Assembly: GCF_900109945.1 (NCBI RefSeq) | Contig: NZ_FOBX01000006.1 | Span: 1 to 64,000 of the forward strand | Direction: 5' to 3' | From: Bradyrhizobium sp. OK095 | GTDB lineage: Bacteria > Pseudomonadota > Alphaproteobacteria > Rhizobiales > Xanthobacteraceae | Length of the DNA stretch: 64,000 bases | Shown here: in pieces, positions 55,892 through 63,775 of the stretch | Layout of the letters: each line of letters starts with the position of its first letter | How positions within the stretch are numbered: position 1 is the stretch's first letter | Notes under the pieces: model-generated | Database searches by the model: none | What the model saw: only the letters and a program-made list of their open reading frames with translations | What the model was told of the DNA's origin: nothing | Translations under genes and position numbers: made by a program

Positions 55892-56839
55892 ATGTTCAAG
55901 ACGATCACGCTCGCCGGCGCCGCGACGGCGCTTGCCCTTAGCACCGCGCCGTCCTTTGCCAAGGAGCTCAAGTCGGTCGGAGTCTCGCTGGGATCGATGG
56001 GCAACCCGTTCTTCGTCGCGCTATCGAAGGGTGCCGAGTTCGAGGCCAGGAAGACCAATCCCAATGTGAAGATCACCGCGGTCGGCTTCGAATACGACCT
56101 CGGCAAGCAGGTCACCCAGATCGACAATTTCATCGCCGCCGGCGTCGACCTGATCCTGTTGAATCCCGGCGATCCCAAGGCGATCGGGCCGGCGATCAAG
56201 AAGGCGCAGGCGGCGGGGATCGTCGTCGTCGCGGTCGACACCGCGGCGGACGGCGCCGATGCCACAGTGACCACCAACAACGTCCAGGCCGGCGAGATTT
56301 CCTGCCAGTACATTGTCGACAGATTGGGCGGCAAGGGTGACGTCGTCATCGAGAACGGGCCGCAGGTCTCCGCCGTGATCGATCGCGTCACCGGCTGCAA
56401 GAACGTCTTTGCGAAGAATTCCGGCATCAAGGTGCTATCCAGCGATCAGGACGGCAAGGGCTCGCGCGAAGGCGGCCTCACCATCGCGCAGGGCTATCTG
56501 ACCCGCTTCCCCAAGATCGACGCCATCTTCGCCATCAACGATCCCCAGGCGATCGGCTCCGACCTCGCGGCACGCCAGCAGAACCGCAGCGGTATCGTGA
56601 TCACCGCGGTGGACGGCGCGCCCGACATCGAGGCCGCGCTGAAGGACCCCGCGGCGGCGCAGATCCAGGCATCGGCCTCGCAGGACCCGTTCTTCATGGC
56701 GCGGCGCGCCGTGCAGGTCGGTGTCGGCATCCTCAATGGACAGAAGCCGGCCTCGACCGTCGAGCTGTTGCCGTCGAAGCTCGTCACCCGGGACAACGTT
56801 GCCCAGTATAAGGGGTGGACGTCGGACCGGTCGCAGTAG
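55892..56839 (+). CDS. Sugar ABC transporter, substrate-binding protein (RbsB-like)
   Basis: This 315-residue periplasmic protein has a signal peptide (MFKTITLAGAATALALSTAPSFA) and the type I periplasmic-binding fold with VSLGSMGNPFFVALSKGAEFEA, DLILLNPGDPKAIGPAIKKAQAAGIVVVAVD and FAINDPQAIGSDLAARQQ. It matches the ribose/galactose/polyol group. Together with xylB it suggests uptake of a pentose or pentitol; the exact ligand is inference. Confidence 0.92.
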   Translation: MFKTITLAGAATALALSTAPSFAKELKSVGVSLGSMGNPFFVALSKGAEFEARKTNPNVKITAVGFEYDLGKQVTQIDNFIAAGVDLILLNPGDPKAIGPAIKKAQAAGIVVVAVDTAADGADATVTTNNVQAGEISCQYIVDRLGGKGDVVIENGPQVSAVIDRVTGCKNVFAKNSGIKVLSSDQDGKGSREGGLTIAQGYLTRFPKIDAIFAINDPQAIGSDLAARQQNRSGIVITAVDGAPDIEAALKDPAAAQIQASASQDPFFMARRAVQVGVGILNGQKPASTVELLPSKLVTRDNVAQYKGWTSDRSQ

Positions 56840-56885
56840 CCGCTCCGCTTCCTTGCCGGCTCGGTCGGTCGGTGGCGCTGAGGTG

Positions 56886-56909
56886 CCAATTCGATTACCT
56901 CAGGGGTAA
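56886..56909. promoter_or_regulatory. Shared operator-like site, copy 2, upstream of the XRE regulator
   Basis: CCAATTCGATTACCTC, two bases, then GGGTAA, with the inverted core ATTACC-N5-GGTAAT extended to 56910. It lies 36 bases before the regulator start and matches 51583-51606. It is a candidate autoregulatory operator of the XRE/MmyB protein. Confidence 0.62.
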
Positions 56910-56945
56910 TGGATGGGCCGAAATCTGCGTGCTAGGTTTTCGAGC

Positions 56946-57767
56946 ATGAACGCATATGCATCCACGGCACGCACAGAGCCCAGCCAGCCGGTCCACATCG
57001 GCGACCATTTGCGCGAATGGCGGCAGCGCCGCCGCATGAGCCAGCTCGATCTCGCGGGCGATGCGGAGATTTCCGCGCGGCATCTGAGCTTCGTCGAGAC
57101 CGGCCGCGCCGCGCCCTCGCGCGACATGGTGCTGCGGCTTGCCGAGCGTCTCGATGTGCCCTTGCGCGAACGCAACGTGCTGCTGGTCGCCGCCGGCTAC
57201 GCGCCGGCTTTTCCGCAGCGCCCGCTGGAGGATCCCGCCTTGAAGCCTGCCCGCCAGGCGATCGACCTCGTCCTCAAAGCGCATGAGCCTAATCCGGCGC
57301 TGGCCTATGACCGGCACTGGAATTTGGTCTCCGCCAACCGCATGGTGGCGCCGCTGCTCGACGGGATCCCGCAGCGGTTGCTCGGCCAGCCCTTCAACGT
57401 GCTCAGGCTCGCTTTCCATCCCGAGGCGTTGGCGCCGCGCACGGTCAATCTCGCGGAATGGTGCGGGCATCTCTTGGAGCGGCTGCACCGGCAATGCGAG
57501 GCGACCGCCGATCCCGAGCTGATCAAGCTCTACAACGATCTCAATAGCTATCCCATTCCGGCGCGGTCGGCGCCGCTGTCGAGCGACAATGTCGCCATTC
57601 CCTTCAAGCTGCGCCATGGCGGAGAGATACTTAGTTTCTTCTCCACCACCATGGTGTTCGGCACGCCGGTGGACATCACCCTGTCGGAGCTCGCGCTGGA
57701 GACGTTCTTTCCGGCCGACGAGCGCACAGCCGAATGGCTGAAGCAGACGGCGGCGGAGTTGGGGTAG
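56946..57767 (+). CDS. XRE-family regulator with MmyB-like ligand domain
   Basis: This 273-residue protein has an N-terminal XRE helix-turn-helix (IGDHLREWRQRRRMSQLDLAGDAEISARHLSFVETGRAAPSRDMVLRLAERLDVPLRERN) and a C-terminal MmyB-like PAS-fold domain (NPALAYDRHWNLVSANRMVAPLLDG; SNDVAIPFKLRHGGEILSFFSTTMVFGTPVDITLSELALETFFPAD), which in relatives binds fatty-acid-like ligands. ATG 56946 follows GAGC. Two identical operator-like sequences, here and at 51583, suggest its regulon includes the small membrane-protein operon. Confidence 0.9.
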   Translation: MNAYASTARTEPSQPVHIGDHLREWRQRRRMSQLDLAGDAEISARHLSFVETGRAAPSRDMVLRLAERLDVPLRERNVLLVAAGYAPAFPQRPLEDPALKPARQAIDLVLKAHEPNPALAYDRHWNLVSANRMVAPLLDGIPQRLLGQPFNVLRLAFHPEALAPRTVNLAEWCGHLLERLHRQCEATADPELIKLYNDLNSYPIPARSAPLSSDNVAIPFKLRHGGEILSFFSTTMVFGTPVDITLSELALETFFPADERTAEWLKQTAAELG

Positions 57768-57855
57768 CCGTCCTGTGCGTATCTCGCCGCCGCTCCGTGT
57801 GCAGTCACCCAAATCTCTGGCCCGCCGGTGAAGCCGAGGCTAGGCTCCCCGAACC

Positions 57856-58407
57856 ATGCCAAATTCTTCCGACGCCGTGACAACCTACATCCTCGCCAAG
57901 GATGGCAATCGTCCGTTCTTGATGAAGAGGGCGTTCGCTGAAGACGCCGAGTTGGACATGGTCGTCAAGACCGATGCCATTAGCTTTCCAAGTTCGGCAA
58001 AGGGCATCGGGGCGATCGAAGACATATTGGTGCGCCGGTTCGGTGCGGACTACGAGAATGTCTTCACCTTCTGCCTGGCAGAAGCCCCACCTGCCGCATC
58101 CGTGGATTTTTCCTGCCATTGGCTGGTCGGGATGTCCGTCAAGGCCAATGGCCAGTTGCGCGTCGGTTGCGGTCGTTACGACTGGCACTTCGGCAGCCAA
58201 GGCCGCGTTGAGAAGCTCGTCATCACGATCGAGCTGATGAAGGTGCTTCCGCCAGATACGGTCCCGGTCAGCATGGATTGGCTGTCCACGCTGCCTTATC
58301 CCTGGTGCAGCCCGGAGCGGGCCTTGCAGCAGGCGCCTGCGTTCGAGCAGCTCTCCGACATCAAGGCCTATCTGATGCAGGCCGGCCCGATTGCGTCGAC
58401 GCCCTAG
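57856..58407 (+). CDS. NTF2-like (SnoaL-type) protein of unknown function
   Basis: This 183-residue protein has the cone-shaped NTF2-like pattern (FLMKRAFAEDAELDMVVKTDAISFPSSAKGIGAIEDILVRRF; HWLVGMSVKANGQLRVGCGRYDWHFG). Such folds serve as small-molecule isomerases, hydrolases or binding domains. No catalytic residues can be assigned. It is on the same strand as the XRE gene with an 88-base gap. Confidence 0.78.
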   Translation: MPNSSDAVTTYILAKDGNRPFLMKRAFAEDAELDMVVKTDAISFPSSAKGIGAIEDILVRRFGADYENVFTFCLAEAPPAASVDFSCHWLVGMSVKANGQLRVGCGRYDWHFGSQGRVEKLVITIELMKVLPPDTVPVSMDWLSTLPYPWCSPERALQQAPAFEQLSDIKAYLMQAGPIASTP

Positions 58408-58495
58408 CGGGCCTGTCCAGCCCGGCGGTGCGGCTTGTTTTGCGAACCGTTGGGCTTATCTTGGGTCAAACCCGCATCGCCCGAAGGAGGCGCTC

Positions 58496-59161
58496 ATGAG
58501 CACGCTGAAACCGCTCCAGATCGACGTCGTCTCCGACGTGGTGTGTCCGTGGTGCTATATCGGCAAGCACCGCATCGAAAGCGCGCTGGCGCTGGTGCCC
58601 GACGTTCCCGTCAAGCTGAATTTCCGCCCGTTCTTCCTCAATCCCTGGGTGCCGCGCGAGGGCATCAGCCGTGAGGCCTATCTCACCCAGAAGTTCGGTT
58701 CGGTCGAGGCCTATAAGGGCATTGCGGGGCGCGTCGTTGCCGCCGCGGGCGAGGAGGGCCTCGTCTACAAGCCGGAGCTGGTCGCGCGCCAGCCCAACAC
58801 CACCGACTGCCATCGCCTGATCCTCTGGGCCGAGGCGATCGGCAAGGCGCCCGAGATGAAGCAGCGCCTGATGGAGCTGTACTTCCGCGATGGTGGCGAT
58901 CTCACCGATGCGAACGTACTGGTGCAGGCGGCAGCCGACATCGGCCTCGATGCCGACGATGTACGCAAACGCCTTGCCACCGACGAGGACGTCGCGCGCG
59001 TTTCGGCCGACGCGCAGGAGGCCGCCGAGAAGGGCATCTCCGGCGTGCCGACTTACGTCTTCGCGCAAAAGTACGCCGTCTCCGGCGCACAGGATCCCAA
59101 CATGCTCGCTCGCGCCATTCGTGAGGTCTCGGCGGAGATCAACGCACAGGCCGCGGAGTAG
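58496..59161 (+). CDS. DsbA-family oxidoreductase, FrnE-like
   Basis: This 221-residue cytoplasmic protein has the CPWC redox motif (VVSDVVCPWCYIGKHRIESAL, Cys near residues 18-21) in a thioredoxin fold with helical insertion, and the cis-Pro region SGVPTYVF. No signal peptide is present, which separates it from periplasmic DsbA. FrnE homologues act as disulfide isomerases under oxidative stress. GAAGGAGG precedes ATG 58496. Confidence 0.92.
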   Translation: MSTLKPLQIDVVSDVVCPWCYIGKHRIESALALVPDVPVKLNFRPFFLNPWVPREGISREAYLTQKFGSVEAYKGIAGRVVAAAGEEGLVYKPELVARQPNTTDCHRLILWAEAIGKAPEMKQRLMELYFRDGGDLTDANVLVQAAADIGLDADDVRKRLATDEDVARVSADAQEAAEKGISGVPTYVFAQKYAVSGAQDPNMLARAIREVSAEINAQAAE

Positions 59162-59218
59162 GATCCAGAGGTTGAATATGTCGACAGCTTGGGCGACTAT
59201 TCGGGTTGAGAGGTCGTC

Positions 59219-59422
59219 ATGAAGATCAAGATTGTCGTGCACGATGCTGACGAGGGAGGCTTCTGGGCCGAAGTCCCGGCCATCCCCGGCTGTGCCACTG
59301 AAGGCGATACCATGGATGAGCTCATGGCCAACCTTCGCGACGCGATCGAGGGATGCCTGTCCGTCGAAGTAGCACCGCCGGAGCCGGGTGGTACCGAGCG
59401 AATATTGGAATTGCCCGCATGA
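59219..59422 (+). CDS. hicB: HicB-like antitoxin, short form
   Basis: This 67-residue protein has the partial RNase H-fold core of HicB (MKIKIVVHDADEGGFWAEVPAIPGCATEGDTMDELMANLRDAIEGCL). The usual C-terminal DNA-binding domain is missing, so it may not repress its own promoter. Its stop overlaps the hicA start in ATGA. Confidence 0.85.
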   Translation: MKIKIVVHDADEGGFWAEVPAIPGCATEGDTMDELMANLRDAIEGCLSVEVAPPEPGGTERILELPA

Positions 59423-59625
59423 AGTCTGTCTCCGGCCGGGAGTTCGCAAGAATTGTCGAACGCCACGGTTGGAACCTACTTCGCGTCAGCGGAAGTCATC
59501 ACATCTATGGAAAGGCGGGCAGCATCGTTCGTCTTTCCATACCGATCCACGGCAACAAGCCGATGAAGGCCGGGCTGCTGCATCATCTCATGAAGATGGC
59601 AGAGCTTTCGGACGCAGACCTGTAG
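59419..59625 (+). CDS. hicA: HicA-like mRNA interferase toxin
   Basis: This 68-residue double-stranded-RNA-binding-fold protein has the catalytic His in GSHHIYGKAGSIVRLSIPIHGNKPMKAGLLHHLM. HicA cleaves mRNA and is neutralised by HicB. ATG 59419 overlaps the antitoxin stop. Order is antitoxin first, the reverse of the classical hicAB operon. Its 3' end overlaps the convergent GNAT-like gene by 38 bases. Confidence 0.88.
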   Translation: MKSVSGREFARIVERHGWNLLRVSGSHHIYGKAGSIVRLSIPIHGNKPMKAGLLHHLMKMAELSDADL

Positions 59626-60799
59626 CCCGCAGCTTCCGGATCGAGTGAACGATAAGTCGCGCCGTCTCGTGCACGAGGCCCTGGGTCAACAGCGCTGCGT
59701 GAATCAGCGCCACGACCGGATCGTTCCGCCGCAGCGGGATCAGCACGTCGCCGATGGCGAAACGCCCGCGCCAGATCGGGTTGATCATGGGGTGATCGGC
59801 GCTCGCCGTGGAATCCGCACTGGCGATGGCGGGGTCGGCGCAGAGGTGACGGGTGAGGTCGAGCGTAAGCTGCGCGCCCGGCGAATATTTCGCAAAACGT
59901 TCGTCGATGCCGAGCTTGAAGAAGAAGGCACGGTCCTGATGGCGCAGCACGATGCCGGCCGCGACCGGTGTCGTGCCGGCGCGAAGCGTGATGATCTCGC
60001 ATTGCGCCGTGTCTGCCAGAGCCGGAACGGCGCGGCGGATGAAGGTGGCGTCGCCCGCATGCTGGATCAGCGCGGTGCCGCGCTTGCCCTTCCAGCCGCT
60101 GGCTTCGAGCTGCAAGAATGTTTCGAGCGCCGGCCTGATGTCGTCCGGCTTGCGCGCGACGTCGAACACGACGGCGCCGTGCTCTTCGAGGCGATGGCGC
60201 TGGCGGCGCAACTCCTTGAGCTTCTTGGTGCCGAGCGCATCGCGCAGCATCGTCTCGCCATCCTGCGTCGCATCGAGGCTGGCGCGAATGTAGGAAGAAA
60301 GCACGCGCGGTTTCAGGCCGTCGCGATTGAGAACTTCTTTGAGCGCATTCATCGCCGCGCCGTCGAGCGCGACGTCGTTCAGCACCAGCGCATGCGCGCC
60401 GGCCTCGCGCGCCTGCTGCAACAGGCGCGTGGCCGCCTCGATCGGGGCGCCGCGGTCGATCAGCGGGCTGCACAGCGTGCCATAGGGATGCGCGCTGACC
60501 AGCGCGGGCAGGGGAATCTTTAGGGCGCGCCAGAGCGAGATTACCGGCATCAGCCCGATCAAGCGCTTCGACGATCGGTCGAATGCGGGCAGGGCCGAGG
60601 CGTCGGTGCGGCCGCGCGCGGTGGCGCTGACGGCGAGCTCCCAGCCGGGCAGGTAATATCCGTTCGGCTCGACCGCCCGCTGCGCGAGCGCGCGCCATTG
60701 GCCGGGGTCGATGGATCTGAGCGGGACGAGCGCGCGCGCCATCGCAGCATCTTTTGCAGATGCCGGATTGATCGCTGCCTGATGCGCGATGTCGACCAC
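59588..60799 (-). CDS. GNAT-type acetyltransferase (BioF2-like/CelD-like)
   Basis: This 403-residue protein resembles the BioF2-like acetyltransferase group used in cell-wall or polysaccharide modification (KKLKELRRQRHRLEEHGAVVFDVARKPDDIRPALETFLQLEASGWKGKRGTAL; AAGIVLRHQDRAFFFKLGIDERFAKYSPGAQLTLDLTRHL). Function unknown. GTG 60799 has a GGGACGGGAC region upstream; ATG 60742 is an alternative start. The gene overlaps hicA at its 3' end. Confidence 0.75.
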   Translation of the reverse strand: MVDIAHQAAINPASAKDAAMARALVPLRSIDPGQWRALAQRAVEPNGYYLPGWELAVSATARGRTDASALPAFDRSSKRLIGLMPVISLWRALKIPLPALVSAHPYGTLCSPLIDRGAPIEAATRLLQQAREAGAHALVLNDVALDGAAMNALKEVLNRDGLKPRVLSSYIRASLDATQDGETMLRDALGTKKLKELRRQRHRLEEHGAVVFDVARKPDDIRPALETFLQLEASGWKGKRGTALIQHAGDATFIRRAVPALADTAQCEIITLRAGTTPVAAGIVLRHQDRAFFFKLGIDERFAKYSPGAQLTLDLTRHLCADPAIASADSTASADHPMINPIWRGRFAIGDVLIPLRRNDPVVALIHAALLTQGLVHETARLIVHSIRKLRATGLRPKALPSS

Positions 60800-60962
60800 G
60801 TCCCGTCCCCGTTCACGCGGGCTGAGCCCGTGTTAGATGGTCATGCTTAGCGCAAAGATTGGAAAATACCGTTGGGACGCGGCTTCAATTCGAGTGGTAT
60901 TATTAACGTCTCATTGAGCATGCGGGCGGCAGGCGGCCGGATGCCTCGATGGAACGTGGGTG

Positions 60963-62402
60963 CTACTGGTCACCCGGCACGAAATGGTCACGGGCGCTCG
61001 CGCGTCCACCGCTGGCGGTGTCGGTGATGGCGATGTCTATGTCGCGCGAGGTCTTCGGCAAGTCGGCAGGGCCGACCTGAACCGACATCCTGACCTCGCG
61101 GGTCTGATCCAGTCCGACCTCGACAACGGGCTTGGCGTTGGGGCTGGCCTCGATGCCGGCGATGCGAACGGTTGCGCCGGGAAGTCCGGAGACCTCGAGC
61201 GCAAACGAGCGCTGCGCGCCCTTGTTGAGGATGCGGACAGTATAGTCGTTGCGCACGCCGCCATCCGAGAGCTGAACGAAGAGCGGATTGCGCTCGTGCA
61301 GCACGTTGACGTCCATCGTCGCACGCGTGGCGAGGGCATAGAGCATGATGCTGCCGACGATGGCGATGGCGGCGACATAGATCAGCGTGCGCGCGCGGAT
61401 GATGCGGTAGATCGGCGTCTTGCCCTCGCGCCGGCGCTGCATGTTGATGTCGGTGTCGTAGCCGATCAGGCTTGCGGGGCGGCCGATCTCGCGCATGACG
61501 GTGTCGCAGGCGTCGATGCACAGGCCGCATTGGATGCAGCCGAGCTGGATTCCCTCCCGGATATCGACGCCGGTCGGGCAGACATTGATGCACTGGTGGC
61601 AGTCGACGCAGTCGCCGGCGAGACCGCCATGGGCGCGGGCTGCCTCCGCCTTCTTCACCGACATCCGCGGCTCGCCGCGGTCGGGGCGATAGGTGACGTT
61701 GAGCGCCCACTCGTCGGTCAACGCCGCCTGGATACGCGGCCACGGGCACATGTAGATACAGACCTGCTCACGGGCGTGACCGGCGAAGAGGTAGGTCGTC
61801 GCGGTCAGGATGCCGATCCAGAGATAGGAGGTGATCGGAGCCTGGAGGGTGGCGAGATCCTTCATTAAGGTCGGCGCGTCGGCGAAATACAGCACCCAGG
61901 CGCCGCCGGTCCACCAGGCGATCATGATCCAGAGAAAGTGTTTCAGCGCGACCTTTCGGACGTGTTCGAACGTCCAGTAGCGCTTGTCGCCCTGCATGCG
62001 CTCGCGCCGGTCGCCCTCGACCCAGCGCTCCACCGCGTAGAACAGGTCGGTCCAAACCGTCTGCGGGCACATGTAGCCGCACCACAGCCGGCCGGCGACC
62101 GCATTCATCAGGAACAGCGTCATCGCCGCGATGATCAGGAGACCGGTGAAATAGTAGACCTCCTGCGGCCACAGCTCGATGAAGAAGAAGTAGAAGCGGC
62201 GATGGGGAAGGTCGATCAGCACCGCCTGGCCCGGCAGGCCGGGCCCGCGGTTCCAGCGCATGAACGGCAGCAGATAGTAGGTCCCGAGCGTGACGCAGAG
62301 GATCGCCCATTTGATGCGGCGGAAAGGCCCGTGGACCGACTGCGGATAGACCTTCTTTCGCTTCTGATAGAGAGGCCCTTCGATGAAGGTGTCGTCGGTC
62401 AT
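60963..62402 (-). CDS. ccoG: Cytochrome c oxidase accessory protein CcoG (FixG/RdxA)
   Basis: This 479-residue membrane protein has five helices and polyferredoxin motifs: CGYMCPQTVW, CIYMCPWPRIQ, CVDCHQCINVCPTGVDIR and CIQCGLCIDACD. It acts in copper handling for cbb3-type cytochrome oxidase assembly. It is usually next to ccoNOPQ/fixNOPQ; none of those genes lie here. It follows bigR by 32 bases on the same strand and may be cotranscribed with it. Confidence 0.93.
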   Translation of the reverse strand: MTDDTFIEGPLYQKRKKVYPQSVHGPFRRIKWAILCVTLGTYYLLPFMRWNRGPGLPGQAVLIDLPHRRFYFFFIELWPQEVYYFTGLLIIAAMTLFLMNAVAGRLWCGYMCPQTVWTDLFYAVERWVEGDRRERMQGDKRYWTFEHVRKVALKHFLWIMIAWWTGGAWVLYFADAPTLMKDLATLQAPITSYLWIGILTATTYLFAGHAREQVCIYMCPWPRIQAALTDEWALNVTYRPDRGEPRMSVKKAEAARAHGGLAGDCVDCHQCINVCPTGVDIREGIQLGCIQCGLCIDACDTVMREIGRPASLIGYDTDINMQRRREGKTPIYRIIRARTLIYVAAIAIVGSIMLYALATRATMDVNVLHERNPLFVQLSDGGVRNDYTVRILNKGAQRSFALEVSGLPGATVRIAGIEASPNAKPVVEVGLDQTREVRMSVQVGPADLPKTSRDIDIAITDTASGGRASARDHFVPGDQ

Positions 62403-62434
62403 GTCGCGCTTCCCGCGTTTGAGCCAGTGAAGCC

Positions 62435-62755
62435 CTATTCCGGTGCACAGAAGAGGCGGTACAAGGTCTCCAGCACCGCGTGCGCTTCACGGCTCGCGAG
62501 GCTGTAGTATATCGTCTGGCCCTCCCGCCTGGGTTTGATCAGGCTCAAGGCGCGCATCTTTCCGAGATGCTGGGATAATGCAGCCGACGACAGGCCCGCG
62601 ATGTCGGCGAGTTCGCCGACGGATTTTTCGCCGTCCAGCATGTTGCAGAGAACCAGGAGTCGCTTGGGATTGCCCATGGCGGTCAGGAGGCGGGAGGCCT
62701 CTTCGGCCTTCTCCTCCAGAGCGAGCAATTCCTGATTCCGGGGCTTGCGCTTCAT
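62435..62755 (-). CDS. bigR: ArsR-type sulfide/persulfide sensor BigR-like
   Basis: This 106-residue winged-helix repressor has the ArsR core (LTAMGNPKRLLVLCNMLDGEKSVGELADIAGLSSAALSQHLGKMRALSLIKPRREGQTIYYSL) and two Cys, Cys37 and Cys103, spaced 66 apart, as in BigR and SqrR where they form a di- or tetrasulfide in response to persulfide. No metal-binding ArsR motif is seen. It is divergent from two YeeE/YedE sulfur-transport genes and likely represses them. Confidence 0.9.
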   Translation of the reverse strand: MKRKPRNQELLALEEKAEEASRLLTAMGNPKRLLVLCNMLDGEKSVGELADIAGLSSAALSQHLGKMRALSLIKPRREGQTIYYSLASREAHAVLETLYRLFCAPE

Positions 62756-62773
62756 GACTGTCCAATATATTAG

Positions 62774-62787
62774 TATATTCGAATATA
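62774..62787. promoter_or_regulatory. AT-rich palindrome between bigR and yeeE genes
   Basis: TATATTCGAATATA is a perfect 14-base palindrome in an AT-rich block (AATATATTAGTATATTCGAAT) directly upstream of bigR (ATG 62755) and of the divergent transporter gene. BigR operators in other bacteria are AT-rich palindromes, so this is the likely BigR operator. Confidence 0.72.
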
Positions 62788-62852
62788 AGAAACAACTGAA
62801 ATATATGTATCCGGTGCTCGCGCCTGGGTTACTCTCGATCCGGAGGGTCAAA

Positions 62853-63281
62853 ATGGTCGCCACGCCTTTCACGCCGATTGCCTCGCTCCTGGGCGGGGCG
62901 CTGATCGGGCTGTCCGCGGTGCTCCTGATGTGGGCGACGGGACGGATCGCCGGTGTCAGCGGCATCGCGGCGCGATTGTTTCCGCCCTATGAGGACCGCG
63001 AATTCGCCGGCCGGCTCGCCTTCGTCGCCGGCCTGGTTGTCGCACCCGTGCTGGTGCGTCTCGCCACGGGTAGCCTGCCGGCCCAGACCATCGAGGCGGG
63101 AACGCCGCTTCTGATTGTCGCCGGATTGCTGACGGGCTTCGGCGCGGTGTGGGGCAGTGGCTGCACCTCCGGCCATGGCGTCTGCGGGCTGTCGCGCCTC
63201 TCGCTGCGATCGTTGGCGGCGACGATCACCTTCATGGCGGCGGGCATCGCCACCGTCTTCGTGATGCGGCACTGGAGCTGA
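62853..63281 (+). CDS. YeeE/YedE-family sulfur transporter, N-terminal half
   Basis: This 142-residue membrane protein has about four helices and the conserved GSGCTSGHGVCG motif (residues about 99-110), found in thiosulfate and sulfur-compound transporters of the YeeE/YedE family. CGGAGGG precedes ATG 62853. It and the next gene correspond to the two halves of a longer YeeE protein. Confidence 0.9.
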   Translation: MVATPFTPIASLLGGALIGLSAVLLMWATGRIAGVSGIAARLFPPYEDREFAGRLAFVAGLVVAPVLVRLATGSLPAQTIEAGTPLLIVAGLLTGFGAVWGSGCTSGHGVCGLSRLSLRSLAATITFMAAGIATVFVMRHWS

Positions 63282-63286
63282 CGGCG

Positions 63287-63754
63287 ATGGCTATCCTCGT
63301 TCAATTCGTGATCGGCCTGATCTTCGGACTCGGCCTCATCGTCTCCGGCATGTCGAACCCCGCGAAGGTTCTGAACTTCCTCGACATCGGCGGAATTCCG
63401 GCAGGGACTTGGGATGCGAGCCTTGCCTTCGTGATGGCCGGAGCGGTGGCCGTGACTTTCGTCGGCTTCACCCGCGTCCTGAAGCTCGCGCGTCCGTTCT
63501 TCGCCGAACGATTCTATCTTCCAACGCGACGGGACATCGATCCCAGGATCGTCGCAGGTCCCGCGATCTTCGGCGTCGGCTGGGGATTGGCGGGTTTCTG
63601 CCCGGGGCCGGCGCTGACTGCGCTCGGATTTGGCTCGGCGTCCGCCGTCATCTTCGTCGCTGCGATGTGTGTCGGCATGGTGCTCGCCCGCTTCGTCGCC
63701 CACCTGCCGCTGCTGACGCGCTTCGTCGCGCCGGCCGATCCGCTCGAAACCTAA
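63287..63754 (+). CDS. YeeE/YedE-family sulfur transporter, C-terminal half
   Basis: This 155-residue membrane protein has about four helices and the second half motif GLGLIVSGMSNPAKVLNFLD and GLAGFCPGPALTALGFGS, with a Cys in the GFCPGP motif. It starts 5 bases after the first half, forming a two-subunit transporter for reduced sulfur. With BigR it is the sulfide-response operon known from Agrobacterium and Xylella relatives. Confidence 0.9.
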   Translation: MAILVQFVIGLIFGLGLIVSGMSNPAKVLNFLDIGGIPAGTWDASLAFVMAGAVAVTFVGFTRVLKLARPFFAERFYLPTRRDIDPRIVAGPAIFGVGWGLAGFCPGPALTALGFGSASAVIFVAAMCVGMVLARFVAHLPLLTRFVAPADPLET

Positions 63755-63775
63755 GGTAACCGCAGAGAGTAAGTC

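Noticed and set aside
62853..63754. The two YeeE/YedE-half genes considered as one gene split by a frameshift
   Set aside because: Each half has its own start; the first ends in a proper stop and the second begins 5 bases later. Separate halves are the usual form in BigR-type operons.
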